Notes: generated from the letters alone by a model not told the origin. Shown: positions 27,341 to 36,474, counted from the stretch's first letter. The stretch: DNA of 64,000 bases from an uncultured Elusimicrobia bacterium (GCA_945913025.1 CAMECJ010000001.1:1-64000); one strand, 5' to 3'. Numbers and translations: made by a program.

Positions 27341-29482
27341 ATGCAAAAAGTCATAGCAGTATTTCTTATGTGTTGTTTTTTGTTTAATACGGTTTCTCCT
27401 GGCTTTGCGGCAACGGATTGCTCACAAGATCCCTCGTGTGCTCAATGGTACGATTCTAACTGGGTAAATAGAAGGGCTAATCATTATCAAAATCATAAAG
27501 CATCATCCAAGCAGCGTGAAGCGGCTATAATTGCAAGCCAGCAAGCGCTGAGCCACATACAGGATCTTGTACGAAAGAAAAGAATAACAGAGGCTGAGGC
27601 TTTAGCAGATGCTTATGCTTCTTTAGGGAGCGCACTTAAGTTGCCTTGGTCCCGCATCTGTGTATCTAGACAGACTGGCGACTTAATACGTTGTCGTGAG
27701 GGGGCAGCTGCACGGAAAGAAATTTCTAAACAAATGCGCGGAAATAACCCTTCGCAGAAAGGAAATTCGCAACAAGGGCACGGGGGCGCTGATGAGGAGT
27801 CAATCAGTATCGGCTACGAAGGTGGCCCTAAGCTAGATTTTCTATATGGCGCCGATAAGGGGGATGAGGAATGGACAAAAACAGTACATCGTCTGCTCGC
27901 TATGGATAAAGTGGCTCTGAATGATGCAATACAGGCGATGGCAGCTAGCGGAAGTGCTGATCCAAACGATCCGAACTATATCCCACAAATAGTTTTAGAC
28001 ACGGCGTTTTTGGCACTTGCGCAAAAAATAACCCCACAAGAAAAAAACTATATTGTGCCACATTGGCGTCACGGATTTTATTCGTCAATCGGAGACAAAG
28101 CTCATCGATCCAATATGCAGTCTGCGGCGGAGAAGGCACTGTTTGGCTTTGCGGAAAAAAACCCTCATGCGATTGAAAAGAAATTTTCCTTTACTGATGC
28201 TGATTATAATGATCTGAAAACTGCCTATATAGCAGGATCCTTTGTTCTCGTTAGCATGGCGGCGGCTTCTAAAGCTATCGGGTACCTTGCAAATGGTACT
28301 GCAAGCGCCGCTGAAATGTTACTTGACCCGGCAACTGAGTACGTTATTAAAGAGGCTCCACGCATAGTCTCTCCAATAGGAAAGACCTTAGATCTTTCTA
28401 AGTCTTTTGGTGGCTCTGGGAAAACAATTAGTACTCCGCGAGCGTTGGAGTCTATTGGAAAAACGACTCAAGAAATGAGGAGCATTACGACGACGGTTTC
28501 TAAGGGATCTCGTACAGCTCAGGTCGCTAGCCGGGGCGGGGTCATCGGGGTAGTTGTAGGAACGGCGGTTTTAGTGTATATGGCGGTTGATGATGCACTA
28601 GCGCCTATATATGCAGAAGCTTTGCGTATTGCTAAAATGGACTTTTGGAACGATATCGTTGATGGTAGCTATGAAATAGTAGGGCGTGTTTCTGACATTT
28701 CTGCAGACATTTTTGATGCGATAATAGACACGGCTACTATTAATTGGGACTGGTCGATGAGGTTGCTGGGTGTCGGCCGAGGAGGAGGAGGACGCAACGG
28801 AAGCTCACAGGGGAGGAGTAAAAAAGATCGGACGTGTACATACCGCGCCGTTCCCCAGACTGATGATTGGAATTTAAGAAACTTAGACCAGTATATAAAT
28901 GGCGGGGATACTAGGTCGGCAACACAGAAAAAGTATTTGATTTTCCAGTGTTTGGGAAATACTTATTGCCCGAAGGCTGTTCAGGCTCAAAAGGCATTTT
29001 TTAGCAAGTGCAACAATATCTTGTTAAAAAATGTTAGTTTGACAGATGTTGCCTGTGCCGGTGAGCTCGATCAATTGCTTGAGGTAAATAGGGTGGCATC
29101 TTCATTCTATGCGCAGGATACAGGCGAACAACTGTTTACTAGGGCCTTTTACTTTGGAAAGTGGATTCCGGAAGCCGAAGTCGCCATACGTTATACTGAT
29201 GCTGTTCAAGATTTACCCAAAATATTTATCCAATCAATGTGGGATACGGTTAAGGATTTGTTGGCAGGAAAGATAACGAACGCTTCGTTGGGGAATGGTA
29301 GAAGCTTGCGCCGCGGAAAGCACGAGATAGACACGAAATACCGTTGGGATCAACAGCAAGGGAGATTCGTTAAAGATGATATGGCAAGTAATTTTTTCCA
29401 GCATTTCCATTATGAGGAAATTTTAACGTATCCCCAAAATAATCCATATATTTGTAACCATAGTATTTTTTATCAGCCTTAA
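27341..29482 (+). CDS. Large secreted protein of unknown function
   Basis: 713 residues; GGGAGG precedes the ATG. A signal peptide (about 1-23, VSPGFAA) is followed by a Cys-containing segment (CSQDPSCAQW), an Arg/Lys/Gln-rich helical region (45-130), a Gly/Gln-rich hinge near 140-155, two hydrophobic stretches (about 298-320, FVLVSMAAASKAIGYL, and 398-416, GGVIGVVVGTAVLVYMAV), a Gly-rich break (GVGRGGGGRNG) and a Cys-rich C-terminal third (about eight Cys). The hydrophobic stretches could be membrane-inserting, as in toxins or effectors; that is speculation. AGA, ATA and CTA codons are more frequent than in the ribosomal genes nearby, compatible with transfer. Family not recognised. Confidence 0.75.
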   Translation: MQKVIAVFLMCCFLFNTVSPGFAATDCSQDPSCAQWYDSNWVNRRANHYQNHKASSKQREAAIIASQQALSHIQDLVRKKRITEAEALADAYASLGSALKLPWSRICVSRQTGDLIRCREGAAARKEISKQMRGNNPSQKGNSQQGHGGADEESISIGYEGGPKLDFLYGADKGDEEWTKTVHRLLAMDKVALNDAIQAMAASGSADPNDPNYIPQIVLDTAFLALAQKITPQEKNYIVPHWRHGFYSSIGDKAHRSNMQSAAEKALFGFAEKNPHAIEKKFSFTDADYNDLKTAYIAGSFVLVSMAAASKAIGYLANGTASAAEMLLDPATEYVIKEAPRIVSPIGKTLDLSKSFGGSGKTISTPRALESIGKTTQEMRSITTTVSKGSRTAQVASRGGVIGVVVGTAVLVYMAVDDALAPIYAEALRIAKMDFWNDIVDGSYEIVGRVSDISADIFDAIIDTATINWDWSMRLLGVGRGGGGRNGSSQGRSKKDRTCTYRAVPQTDDWNLRNLDQYINGGDTRSATQKKYLIFQCLGNTYCPKAVQAQKAFFSKCNNILLKNVSLTDVACAGELDQLLEVNRVASSFYAQDTGEQLFTRAFYFGKWIPEAEVAIRYTDAVQDLPKIFIQSMWDTVKDLLAGKITNASLGNGRSLRRGKHEIDTKYRWDQQQGRFVKDDMASNFFQHFHYEEILTYPQNNPYICNHSIFYQP

Positions 29483-29504
29483 TCACAGCAATTATGATGC
29501 CAAG

Positions 29505-29545
29505 AACAATCGTCCTGAGGAAAATCCTCGGGGCGATTGTTTTTT
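29505..29545 (+). terminator. Terminator after the orphan secreted protein gene
   Basis: AACAATCGTCC pairs with GGGCGATTGTT, with an inner GAGGA/TCCTC stem and T-run. Confidence 0.85.
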
Positions 29546-29645
29546 GGCAGTTCCTGTAATAGAGCATAACGTGGTGCCAATTCCCCAGCAATATGCTCCA
29601 TTAATCCAACGATCGCGGACAAGCACCGCCGGCACTCGCTGGGTC

Positions 29646-29673
29646 TTGACACGTTTTTTTTTTTTGATAACAT
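29646..29673 (+). promoter_or_regulatory. T-tract promoter, copy C (12 T), upstream of pilin
   Basis: A perfect TTGACA (29646-29651), CG, 12 T (29654-29665), GA, then TAACAT (29668-29673): spacer 16. The following 90 bases are closely similar to those after copy D. The gap 29546-29789 holds only this promoter and its leader. Confidence 0.7.
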
Positions 29674-29789
29674 AAGGTCATTCCGAAATGTTTCTGTTCG
29701 GGATCTCCCAATTAGGGCTTATTTCGCCAAAATCGGTAGATCCTGGGTAGAAGCGGCCAGGAATGACTTTTTTGATAGGAGAAAATAAA

Positions 29790-30305
29790 ATGAAAGGTTT
29801 TACGCTAATTGAATTGTTGGTGGTTGTACTTATCATTGGCATTTTGTCGTCTGTTGCACTGCCGCAGTACCGAAAAGCGGTACTGAAAAGCCGTACGGCG
29901 GAAGCGTGGGCAAATTTGAAAAATATCAATATGGCGGCTACTGCGTACTGTTTGGAAAACCCAAGTGCTACGAGTGCTTCGTTAGAAGATTTGGACATTC
30001 AGATTCAGGCAGAGGGCGACCGCCCAATTGGGTATGATGTAGCTGAGATTAATTGCAATGCCGGAACAATAGCTATCGCAGCGGATTTGAGTCAGAGATT
30101 GTTCGGGGGAGGATATATGACGCTTTTGTATTTGAATCCTAAGACGGGGCGCCGTTCTTGTGTTGGTGAGATATGCGACGATATTGGTTTTACTCATACT
30201 ACTTCAGATTCAAGTATTTGTACTTTTGGTTCGAGCGGTACCACACCAGAATATGCAAGCTGCGGCACCGTGAGTGGAAAGCGTTCTTGCTACTACGCAG
30301 ATTAA
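29790..30305 (+). CDS. Type IV pilin-like protein
   Basis: 171 residues from ATG 29790, with AGGAG 8 bases upstream. MKG precedes [16 protein letters not shown]; Glu5 is present; then ALPQYRKAVLKSRTAEAWANL. The globular part carries several Cys (INCNAG, SCVGEIC, SICTFG, SCGTVSG, SCYYAD) for disulfide loops. Promoter, leader and first 50 residues closely match the pilin at 2833 whereas the rest differs, as expected for diversified copies of one cassette. Confidence 0.9.
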   Translation: MKGFTLIELLVVVLIIGILSSVALPQYRKAVLKSRTAEAWANLKNINMAATAYCLENPSATSASLEDLDIQIQAEGDRPIGYDVAEINCNAGTIAIAADLSQRLFGGGYMTLLYLNPKTGRRSCVGEICDDIGFTHTTSDSSICTFGSSGTTPEYASCGTVSGKRSCYYAD

Positions 30306-30315
30306 GGAAGAGTAA

Positions 30316-30346
30316 AAACCCCCTGCTCCGTGAAGAACAGGGGGAC
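30316..30346 (+). terminator. Terminator after pilin
   Basis: A CCCCCTG/CAGGGGG stem with a 12-base loop; no strong T-run follows, so termination may be weak. Confidence 0.55.
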
Positions 30347-30507
30347 CAACGTTGGTTGGGGGAAAAATATTTCGTCTTGTCCCCCACAGTTTATTCGGCG
30401 ACTTTGCCTGCAATGCGCCGTAAATATACTGGGTTTTCCCCAGCGTTATTATCAGTATGTTTTTTTGTACTCCGCCCCGCAACCTGAAAAAATAATTAGT
30501 TTTTCCG

Positions 30508-30541
30508 TAAAAAAGCCGCCCCGAACGGAGCGGCTTTTTTA
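30508..30541 (-). terminator. Terminator of guaC
   Basis: AAAAAAGCCGC/GCGGCTTTTTT with loop, symmetrical and usable on both strands. Confidence 0.85.
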
Positions 30542-30555
30542 AAACGCACAGATAC

Positions 30556-31659
30556 TTATTCGTTGCCGAAAATGGTGTTCAGCTGACGATTGACGCGGTA
30601 GAAAGTGGCGCATTTAGGCATATCTTTCAGCCTTTTGGCGCCGATATACGTCATACAGCTGCGGATACCGCCTAAAATGGCTAACAGCGTCGCTTCCACA
30701 GGGCCGCGGAAAGGAATTTCCACCACTTTGCCTTCGCTGGCGCGGTATTTTTTCATGCCGCCGTAGTGTTTGTCCTGTGCGTATTCGGAACTCATACCGT
30801 AGAATTTTTTATATTGTTTTTCCACAATACGCATGGCGCAGGTCTTATCATCAATCATATCCACTTCGCCCGTCTGAAACGATTTAGTGCACAATTCGCC
30901 GCCGCTTTCGGCGTGTCCGGCCAAAAGGCCGCCCAGCATTACAAAATCGGCGCCCGCGCAGAAGCTTTTGCACACGTCCCCGGGAACAGTGCAGCCGCCG
31001 TCGGCGCATACCATACCGCCTACGCCGTGGGCCGCGTCGGCACATTCAATAACGGTGGAGAACTGCGGTCTGCCTACGCCGGTCAGTTTGCGGGTGGTGC
31101 AGACGGACCCAGGTCCGATTCCCACTTTTACGATATCCGCGCCGCTTAAAATCAAGTCCTCGCACATATCGCCGGTAACTACATTTCCCGCCATAATCAG
31201 CGCGTCGGGCCATTCTTGGCGTACTTTGCGGATGTAGTTAATAAGGTATGGAGAATAACCGTTTGCCACGTCCACGCAGATATTTTGGATAAGTCCGCTT
31301 TGCATAACGGTTTTCAACTTTGCAAAATCCGCGTCCGACACGCCGGAACTGACAAACAGCAGTTCGTTGCTGCCGAAATCTTGGGCGTTTTGTTTTAAGA
31401 AGGACAGTAAATCTTCTGCGCAATAGTGTTTATGCAGGGCGCTCATCAAATGTTGTTTTTGCATTTCGCGCGCGATTTCAAAAGTGCCGGTCGTGGCCAT
31501 ATTGGCGGCCACGATCCCCGTGGCTTTCAGGGTGCGGGAACACCATTTGAAAGTGTATTCGCGCAACACCTCCACTTCGGAGCGGGAGGCTAAGGCGGAA
31601 CGTTTAGGACGCAGCAGTACGTCGCAGTAATCTAATTGGATATCGTCGTGAATTCTCAT
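30556..31659 (-). CDS. guaC: GMP reductase
   Basis: 367 residues from ATG 31659 with AGGAG upstream. IMPDH/GMPR-type TIM barrel: LDYCDVLLRPKRS, AGNVVTGDM, the catalytic loop VGIGPGSVCTTRKLTGVGRPQ, and MVCADGGCTVPGDVCK. The absence of CBS domains and the YGMSSEYAQ-type flap favour GMP reductase over IMP dehydrogenase. It converts GMP to IMP using NADPH. It stands alone, with promoter and terminator of its own. Confidence 0.9.
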   Translation of the reverse strand: MRIHDDIQLDYCDVLLRPKRSALASRSEVEVLREYTFKWCSRTLKATGIVAANMATTGTFEIAREMQKQHLMSALHKHYCAEDLLSFLKQNAQDFGSNELLFVSSGVSDADFAKLKTVMQSGLIQNICVDVANGYSPYLINYIRKVRQEWPDALIMAGNVVTGDMCEDLILSGADIVKVGIGPGSVCTTRKLTGVGRPQFSTVIECADAAHGVGGMVCADGGCTVPGDVCKSFCAGADFVMLGGLLAGHAESGGELCTKSFQTGEVDMIDDKTCAMRIVEKQYKKFYGMSSEYAQDKHYGGMKKYRASEGKVVEIPFRGPVEATLLAILGGIRSCMTYIGAKRLKDMPKCATFYRVNRQLNTIFGNE

Positions 31660-31751
31660 AACAGTTTTCTCCTGAAATATCTTTTGGCGGGCGGACCCGT
31701 CCAAACCGGAATATATCATACAAAATTTACCGCGTTTGCGCGGAAAATGAT

Positions 31752-31781
31752 TTGGCAGCAGAGATGTTTTTTAGCTATAAT
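31752..31781 (+). promoter_or_regulatory. Promoter of the four-gene pilin-type operon
   Basis: TTGGCA (31752-31757), 18 bases, TATAAT (31776-31781). It has no T tract, unlike the promoters of the stand-alone pilins. Confidence 0.65.
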
Positions 31782-31834
31782 AGGTATTGTAAAAACAGTA
31801 AAAACTCCTTATACTGTATTAAAGCGGAGGAAAT

Positions 31835-32359
31835 ATGATAAAGCAAGGGTTTACGTTAATTGAATTATTGGCGGTAGTGTTGATTATGGCTGCGTTGACG
31901 TCTGTTGCACTGCCGCAGTACCGTAAGAGCGTGGAGCGGGCGCGTGTGGCGGAAGCACTTCAAATGCTGCCTGTTATTTATGATGCGAGAGATCGGCTGA
32001 TGACGGAAAATAACTATAAAGTGACTTATGCAACGGATAGAAGGAAAATGTCTTTTTCTAAGCTGGATGTTTCTTTTAAAGGCAATCCCGTTGATGATCA
32101 TACGTGGAGAACGGAAAATTATGACTACAAATTGTTTGCTGGCTCATCAGTGAAAAAAGTTTCCGCTACATTGCGTCAGGGAACATATCAAGGAACCGTA
32201 TTTGAATATGACGGAGACACAAAGGTTTCTTGTTCTTCGCCGACGAATACGGAAGCGTGTGTATTACTTGGGATGGGCGCGGATTCCTCCGGTCTATGCG
32301 GTTCTTGCGGCACAGACGAATCGGAATGCGGGGCTTGCGGATCGGACTGCGGAGCTTAG
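31835..32359 (+). CDS. Pilin-like protein with Cys-rich tail
   Basis: 174 residues. MIKQG precedes FTLIELLAVVLIMAAL; Glu5 is present; then SVALPQYRKSVERARVAEAL. The C-terminus ends SCGTDESECGACGSDCGA, a Cys/Gly/Asp-rich tail that could bind metal or cross-link. GGAGG precedes the ATG. It is the first gene of a compact operon (intergenic gaps of a few bases) with two further pilin-like proteins and a secreted protein, the arrangement expected of minor pilins that prime or cap a pilus. Confidence 0.88.
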   Translation: MIKQGFTLIELLAVVLIMAALTSVALPQYRKSVERARVAEALQMLPVIYDARDRLMTENNYKVTYATDRRKMSFSKLDVSFKGNPVDDHTWRTENYDYKLFAGSSVKKVSATLRQGTYQGTVFEYDGDTKVSCSSPTNTEACVLLGMGADSSGLCGSCGTDESECGACGSDCGA

Positions 32360-32361
32360 TG

Positions 32362-32868
32362 ATGCCTATGAAAAAAGGTTTTACGTTAATTGAACTTTTG
32401 ACAGTGGTGCTTATTGTCTCTATTTTAACCGCGGTAGCTTTGCCGCAGTACCGTCGCGTGGTGCAAAAATCGCGCGCGGCGGAAGCGGAATCAATGCTTC
32501 GTATAATTTATGATTCCAGTGAACGGTTGGCTGGCGAATTCGGTTACCGTTCGTATGATAAATTGGTGGAAGCCAAAGGGGCGGCTACAGTTGGGTTCAC
32601 GCGTTTGGATATGTTTGACGGTTCCAATCTCCCTACTGGCTGTAAAATATTGTCCAACAAAATAACATTGGACTGCACCCATTTTTCATATAGAATTTCC
32701 ATTTTGGGATATGTCGCGGCAAAAATAAAGCCAACAACGCAAAACAAGTGGTTAGAAAATACATATATTTTGCTGAACCGCAGCAATATGGAGCTTGTCT
32801 GTCAAGGCACGGAGGACGCGTGCGATATCTTAGGGCTGGATCTTGTATCCGCCGGCGTTTCATTTTAA
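32362..32868 (+). CDS. Pilin-like protein
   Basis: 168 residues from ATG 32362, with GGAG 7 bases upstream inside the end of the previous gene; the longer open frame is an overlap of that gene. MPMKKG precedes FTLIELLTVVLIVSIL; Glu5 is present. A basic helix (YRRVVQKSRAAEAESM) and a globular domain follow, with Cys at CKIL, LDCTHF, LVCQG and DACDI. Starts 2 bases after the preceding stop. Confidence 0.88.
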   Translation: MPMKKGFTLIELLTVVLIVSILTAVALPQYRRVVQKSRAAEAESMLRIIYDSSERLAGEFGYRSYDKLVEAKGAATVGFTRLDMFDGSNLPTGCKILSNKITLDCTHFSYRISILGYVAAKIKPTTQNKWLENTYILLNRSNMELVCQGTEDACDILGLDLVSAGVSF

Positions 32869-32877
32869 CGGAGGACT

Positions 32878-33381
32878 ATGAATAATACAGGTTTTACGCT
32901 GGTTGAAATTTTGGTGGCGGTGCTGATTGTGATTATTTTAGTAACCATGGCCGCCCCAATATATGATAAAGCCATTGAAAAATCCCGCTTGGCCGAGGTT
33001 CGTACAACTTCCAAAAAGCTGTTTGATGCCAAAATGCGTTTAATGGATGCAATGGATTTAGATACATATAATGACCAATTCGGGTTTGAAAATTTGGATT
33101 TTGCCCTGAATTGTAGGGAATCCCGTCCTTCTTCGGGACATTTAATGAAATGTACGACGAAAGACTTTACTTTTTGGATTCATCCCAACGATTCGCCCAA
33201 CGGCATCTGTGCCGTTCGGATTGGAGACGGGGACGCCGCCCAGACGAACTTTTTGTATCTGGGGGGGGAGTTTACATCCGATGGGGAGGTGTCGTTCTCT
33301 TGTCATAACGGCAGCACCGGCGATTGTGAAATTTTTGGTATGGATTCGGAAGGAAGCAGTGCTTGGTGTACTGCCAACTAG
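32878..33381 (+). CDS. Divergent pilin-like protein with an internal G8 tract
   Basis: 167 residues. MNNTG precedes FTLVEILVAVLIVIILVTMAAPIY, so the hydrophobic block is the most divergent of the pilin set, but Glu5 and the Gly/Phe cleavage site are kept. The globular part has five or more Cys (LNCRES, MKCTTK, GICAVR, SFSCHN, DCEIFG). A run of eight G (33261-33268) encodes Gly-Gly in frame and could slip. GGAGG precedes the ATG. Probably a minor pilin. Confidence 0.85.
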   Translation: MNNTGFTLVEILVAVLIVIILVTMAAPIYDKAIEKSRLAEVRTTSKKLFDAKMRLMDAMDLDTYNDQFGFENLDFALNCRESRPSSGHLMKCTTKDFTFWIHPNDSPNGICAVRIGDGDAAQTNFLYLGGEFTSDGEVSFSCHNGSTGDCEIFGMDSEGSSAWCTAN

Positions 33382-33398
33382 GGTGTTTAGGAGCGTTT

Positions 33399-34472
33399 AT
33401 GAAAAAATTATTAACGATATGTTTAACTTTGGTACCGTGCGTTTTAATGGCGGCGGCCAATAAAATTAAGATGGTCACTTATTTTCCTGTACCGTATGTG
33501 GCCTATTCGCGCGTGAGTGCGGACCAAATGGACATAGGTTTAACACAAGCGTGTTCAATGAAGCTGGGGTGTGAGGAAAGCCCGCAGCCTCCGCTTAAAA
33601 CTCCTGCGGTAAATGTCCAGTCGGGTAAATTGGAGTTAAACGGCGGATTGGGGATATTGGGAAATACTATTGAGTTAGGTACTGTCAATAGCACAACGGG
33701 TCATTTAGCGTTTAGTAATGTGCGGATAAATGCGGGAACTATGGAAAGCATAAACAATGCAGCGACCATGACCGTAACCGAATTAAACTTATTTAACAGA
33801 GCGTTTCCGAGCTGTAACGAAGCCAACAGCGAGAGCAACGGGCAGGTAAGCTGGCAGATGTTGGAGTTGAACGGCGCAAGCAACAAAGAACTGTATTTGG
33901 TATGTGGAACCCCCTCAAAAACAGGGTCTTGCGAGCCTACACATAATGGGGATCTGGAATATACGGAGGATTGTCCTGAGGGGTATACGGGAAACATAGT
34001 TTATACGTGGGTTCCCGAATTTTGTCGCTATTTGAGAAGTGATAATTGTACAAAAGAAGAAGAAGAAGAAACTTGTTTTGATGGACTCTCTGTTGAGTGG
34101 ACGGTGGTGCCAAGGGCCGCAGGTTCGTCAACGTGGAAGGAAGGTCCGGTGGAGGCTTCATTGGTTTGCGGGGCGGGTGCAAAACTCACTGAATCTTTGG
34201 ATGGATCGACGTGTGAAGTGGGTAAAAAATATTTATATAGGCCTCATCAGTGTCAGGCAGTCGCCGGCGTAGTGCAGGAGATGGCAGCATATGGAGGGTA
34301 CTGTTTGAAGTGTGTCCTGAAGTCGCATTCCCGCTGTATATCTGGTCCGCTGAGAAGTAAGGCTGGAGAAGTCTGTGTTGGTAAGTCTAATGTAATCAAT
34401 AATGGAAGTGGCAATATAATAGATAAGAATGACGATATAATAGTAGGGCCGGGGATAACAGTAATAGATTAA
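33399..34472 (+). CDS. Secreted Cys-rich protein at the end of the pilin operon
   Basis: 357 residues from ATG 33399, with AGGAG 6 bases upstream; a longer frame overlaps the previous gene. A signal peptide (about 1-20, LVPCVLMAA) is followed by a beta-rich region (residues 60-130) and about 18 Cys in the C-terminal two thirds, plus an EEEEE run. It lacks the pilin block, so it leaves by signal peptidase. Its place suggests a pilus-associated or tip protein, or adhesin. This is inference from position. Family not recognised. Confidence 0.75.
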   Translation: MKKLLTICLTLVPCVLMAAANKIKMVTYFPVPYVAYSRVSADQMDIGLTQACSMKLGCEESPQPPLKTPAVNVQSGKLELNGGLGILGNTIELGTVNSTTGHLAFSNVRINAGTMESINNAATMTVTELNLFNRAFPSCNEANSESNGQVSWQMLELNGASNKELYLVCGTPSKTGSCEPTHNGDLEYTEDCPEGYTGNIVYTWVPEFCRYLRSDNCTKEEEEETCFDGLSVEWTVVPRAAGSSTWKEGPVEASLVCGAGAKLTESLDGSTCEVGKKYLYRPHQCQAVAGVVQEMAAYGGYCLKCVLKSHSRCISGPLRSKAGEVCVGKSNVINNGSGNIIDKNDDIIVGPGITVID

Positions 34473-34497
34473 TAGGCCGATTAATTAAATTTAGAAT

Positions 34498-34558
34498 CTT
34501 CCCGTCTATTTATTGGACGGGAAGTAAAAAACCCCTTCGGTTTGCGAAGGGGTTTTTT
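34498..34558 (+). terminator. Double terminator after the pilin operon
   Basis: CTTCCCGTC/GACGGGAAG, then AACCCCTTCG/CGAAGGGGTT with T-run. The second stem is A-rich on the other side and probably also serves the converging minus-strand gene. Confidence 0.85.
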
Positions 34559-34572
34559 AGCTTTTAAAATAT

Positions 34573-35244
34573 TTAATGCGCTTTTTTGAGCGTTAAAATA
34601 CCGTCCTCAAAAAACCATTCTTCAATCAGATCGCCCGTATCGTTGAATTTTTTTGTTACGCCGTTGGGTTTGCCGTCCTTGTGGGGGGATATCAGTGCGA
34701 TTGTTCCGTTGGGATGATAAACAATTTTATCGCCTACGATTTTATCATTTTTATATGTACATTCTGAGCGCAAATCCCCGTCCGGCGTATACACTTTGCA
34801 TACGCCGTTTAAATAACCTTTGTGAAATTCGGCCGTTTCCATTACTTTTCCGTCGGGATAGTATTTTACTTGTTTGCCGTCCTGAATGTCATCTACGTAG
34901 GAAAACTCTTTATACAGCCTGCCGGTTGGTTGGAATACGCGGGCTTTGCCTTGTAAAAGGCCGTTTACGTAAAACTTTTCAATACTGACTTTTCCGTTGT
35001 CAAAATAAATTTTACATACGCCGTTGCGCTGTCCGTTTTTAAATTCACATTCAAAATAGGTTTTGCCGTTTTCAAAAAATTCTTTCACGATGCCGTTGGG
35101 CATATTGCCGGAATGTTTTTCAATATCCAGATTTTTGTCCAATGTCTCGCTGTATACTTCTTTTCCGTCTATATAGTAGGTGCGTACAAACCCCACGTGA
35201 AGAGGGTCGTTTAAGCTGGTTGTTTTTCTGACGATTTCTGCCAT
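34573..35244 (-). CDS. MORN-type repeat protein
   Basis: 223 residues composed of about eight 22-24-residue units of the type NGVCKIYFDNGKVSIEKFY, GKQVKYYPDGKVMETAEF and NGVCKVYTPDGDLRSECTY (MORN_2 variant). Proteins of this kind are often named YwqK-like antitoxin, but no toxin is adjacent. There is no signal peptide, so it is cytoplasmic. It begins 3 bases after the flavoprotein gene stop and is probably cotranscribed. Confidence 0.8.
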   Translation of the reverse strand: MAEIVRKTTSLNDPLHVGFVRTYYIDGKEVYSETLDKNLDIEKHSGNMPNGIVKEFFENGKTYFECEFKNGQRNGVCKIYFDNGKVSIEKFYVNGLLQGKARVFQPTGRLYKEFSYVDDIQDGKQVKYYPDGKVMETAEFHKGYLNGVCKVYTPDGDLRSECTYKNDKIVGDKIVYHPNGTIALISPHKDGKPNGVTKKFNDTGDLIEEWFFEDGILTLKKAH

Positions 35245-35247
35245 ACG

Positions 35248-36474
35248 TTAGTTCTCCTTGGACAATGCGCCCGCCGCGGTAAATCCGCAGGCCCAGGCAA
35301 AATGTAAATTAAATCCGCCGCTTTTTCCGTCTACGTCCAGTAATTCGCCCGTAATATAAAGGTTCGGGCATTTAAGGGACTCAAATGTATTATAGTTTAT
35401 TTCCTCGGTTTTTACACCTCCCGTTGCCGCCATTGCCTCGTTCCACGGGCGCAGGGCCGTTGCGGTTGCCGGCCAGCGGCAGGGAATAGTGCACATCCGC
35501 TCCAGCGTGTGGAGCGTTTGGCCGCTTATAGGTATCGTTTTGCGCAACCCGATAAAATCAATTAATAAATTGGCTAAATTTTCGTGTAAAATTCCGGCGA
35601 AAAAATCTTTCGGCTTGCGGCCGGCGTATCTTTCCGCGCGCGCTTTTAAAAAAGCCGGTCCGTCGGCTAGCTGCGGGAAAAAATTAATTTCCATCGCTAC
35701 GTTTCCGTGTTTCAGCGCGCGCGATACGGCGGAGCTGACGTTTAACGCCGCCGGCCCGTTAATGCCGTAGTTGGTAAACAGAATTTCGCCCTCCGCACTG
35801 TCTGATACGCGGTTGTTTTCCAAAACGCTTACACGCACTTGGCTGCGTATACCCGTTAATCGGGCGAAAGCGGTTTCTTTTAAACAAAGGCCGCTTAACG
35901 CCGGCCGCGGCGTATTGACAGAGTGCCCCAGCATTTTGGCCAGTTCGTATCCGCGCTGAGTTCCGCCCGCCTGCGGGTATGCGCACGACCCGCACGCCAG
36001 TACCAGTTTACGGGCCTCAAAGCGTTCTGCGTTTGCGGCGGTTACCGTAAACAGTTTTCCTTTTTTCACGCGTACGGCTTCGGTATTTGTCCGAATTTGC
36101 GCACCGGCTTCCAATACCGCCAACTTCAGCGTTTCAGCCACGGCGGTAGACTTGCCCGTAGCGGGGAAAATGCGTCCAAGGCCTTCTTCTACTAGCAGCA
36201 AACCCAAATCTGTAAAATAAGCGTATGCGGCTTGATATGGAAAATGGGTCAGTGCATTGCGGACCAGTTCCGCATTGCCGTAATAATGCGCAGGAGAGAC
36301 GCGCGAGTTTGTTAAGTTACAACGGCCGTTACCGCTGACGAGAATTTTGCGCGCGGCTGAAGATTCCTTTTCCAGCACAAGTGTTTTTTGCCCGTGCCGC
36401 GCGCATTCCCGCGCGCATACGAGGCCGCTTGCGCCGGCACCGATGATGATAACGTCATAAATAACGGAGTTCAT
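35248..36474 (-). CDS. HI0933/BaiN-family flavoprotein
   Basis: 408 residues. The FAD-binding GAGASGLVCARECARHG (dinucleotide-binding loop) and KILVSGNGRCNLTNS are the family signatures, and the C-terminus has ITGELLDVDGKSGGFNLHFAWACGFTAA. The family is NAD(P)/FAD-dependent; BaiN relatives act on bile-acid derivatives in gut bacteria, but the substrate here cannot be read from sequence. A TAAACT box lies 7 bases before the ATG and there is no ribosome binding site. Confidence 0.88.
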   Translation of the reverse strand: MNSVIYDVIIIGAGASGLVCARECARHGQKTLVLEKESSAARKILVSGNGRCNLTNSRVSPAHYYGNAELVRNALTHFPYQAAYAYFTDLGLLLVEEGLGRIFPATGKSTAVAETLKLAVLEAGAQIRTNTEAVRVKKGKLFTVTAANAERFEARKLVLACGSCAYPQAGGTQRGYELAKMLGHSVNTPRPALSGLCLKETAFARLTGIRSQVRVSVLENNRVSDSAEGEILFTNYGINGPAALNVSSAVSRALKHGNVAMEINFFPQLADGPAFLKARAERYAGRKPKDFFAGILHENLANLLIDFIGLRKTIPISGQTLHTLERMCTIPCRWPATATALRPWNEAMAATGGVKTEEINYNTFESLKCPNLYITGELLDVDGKSGGFNLHFAWACGFTAAGALSKEN

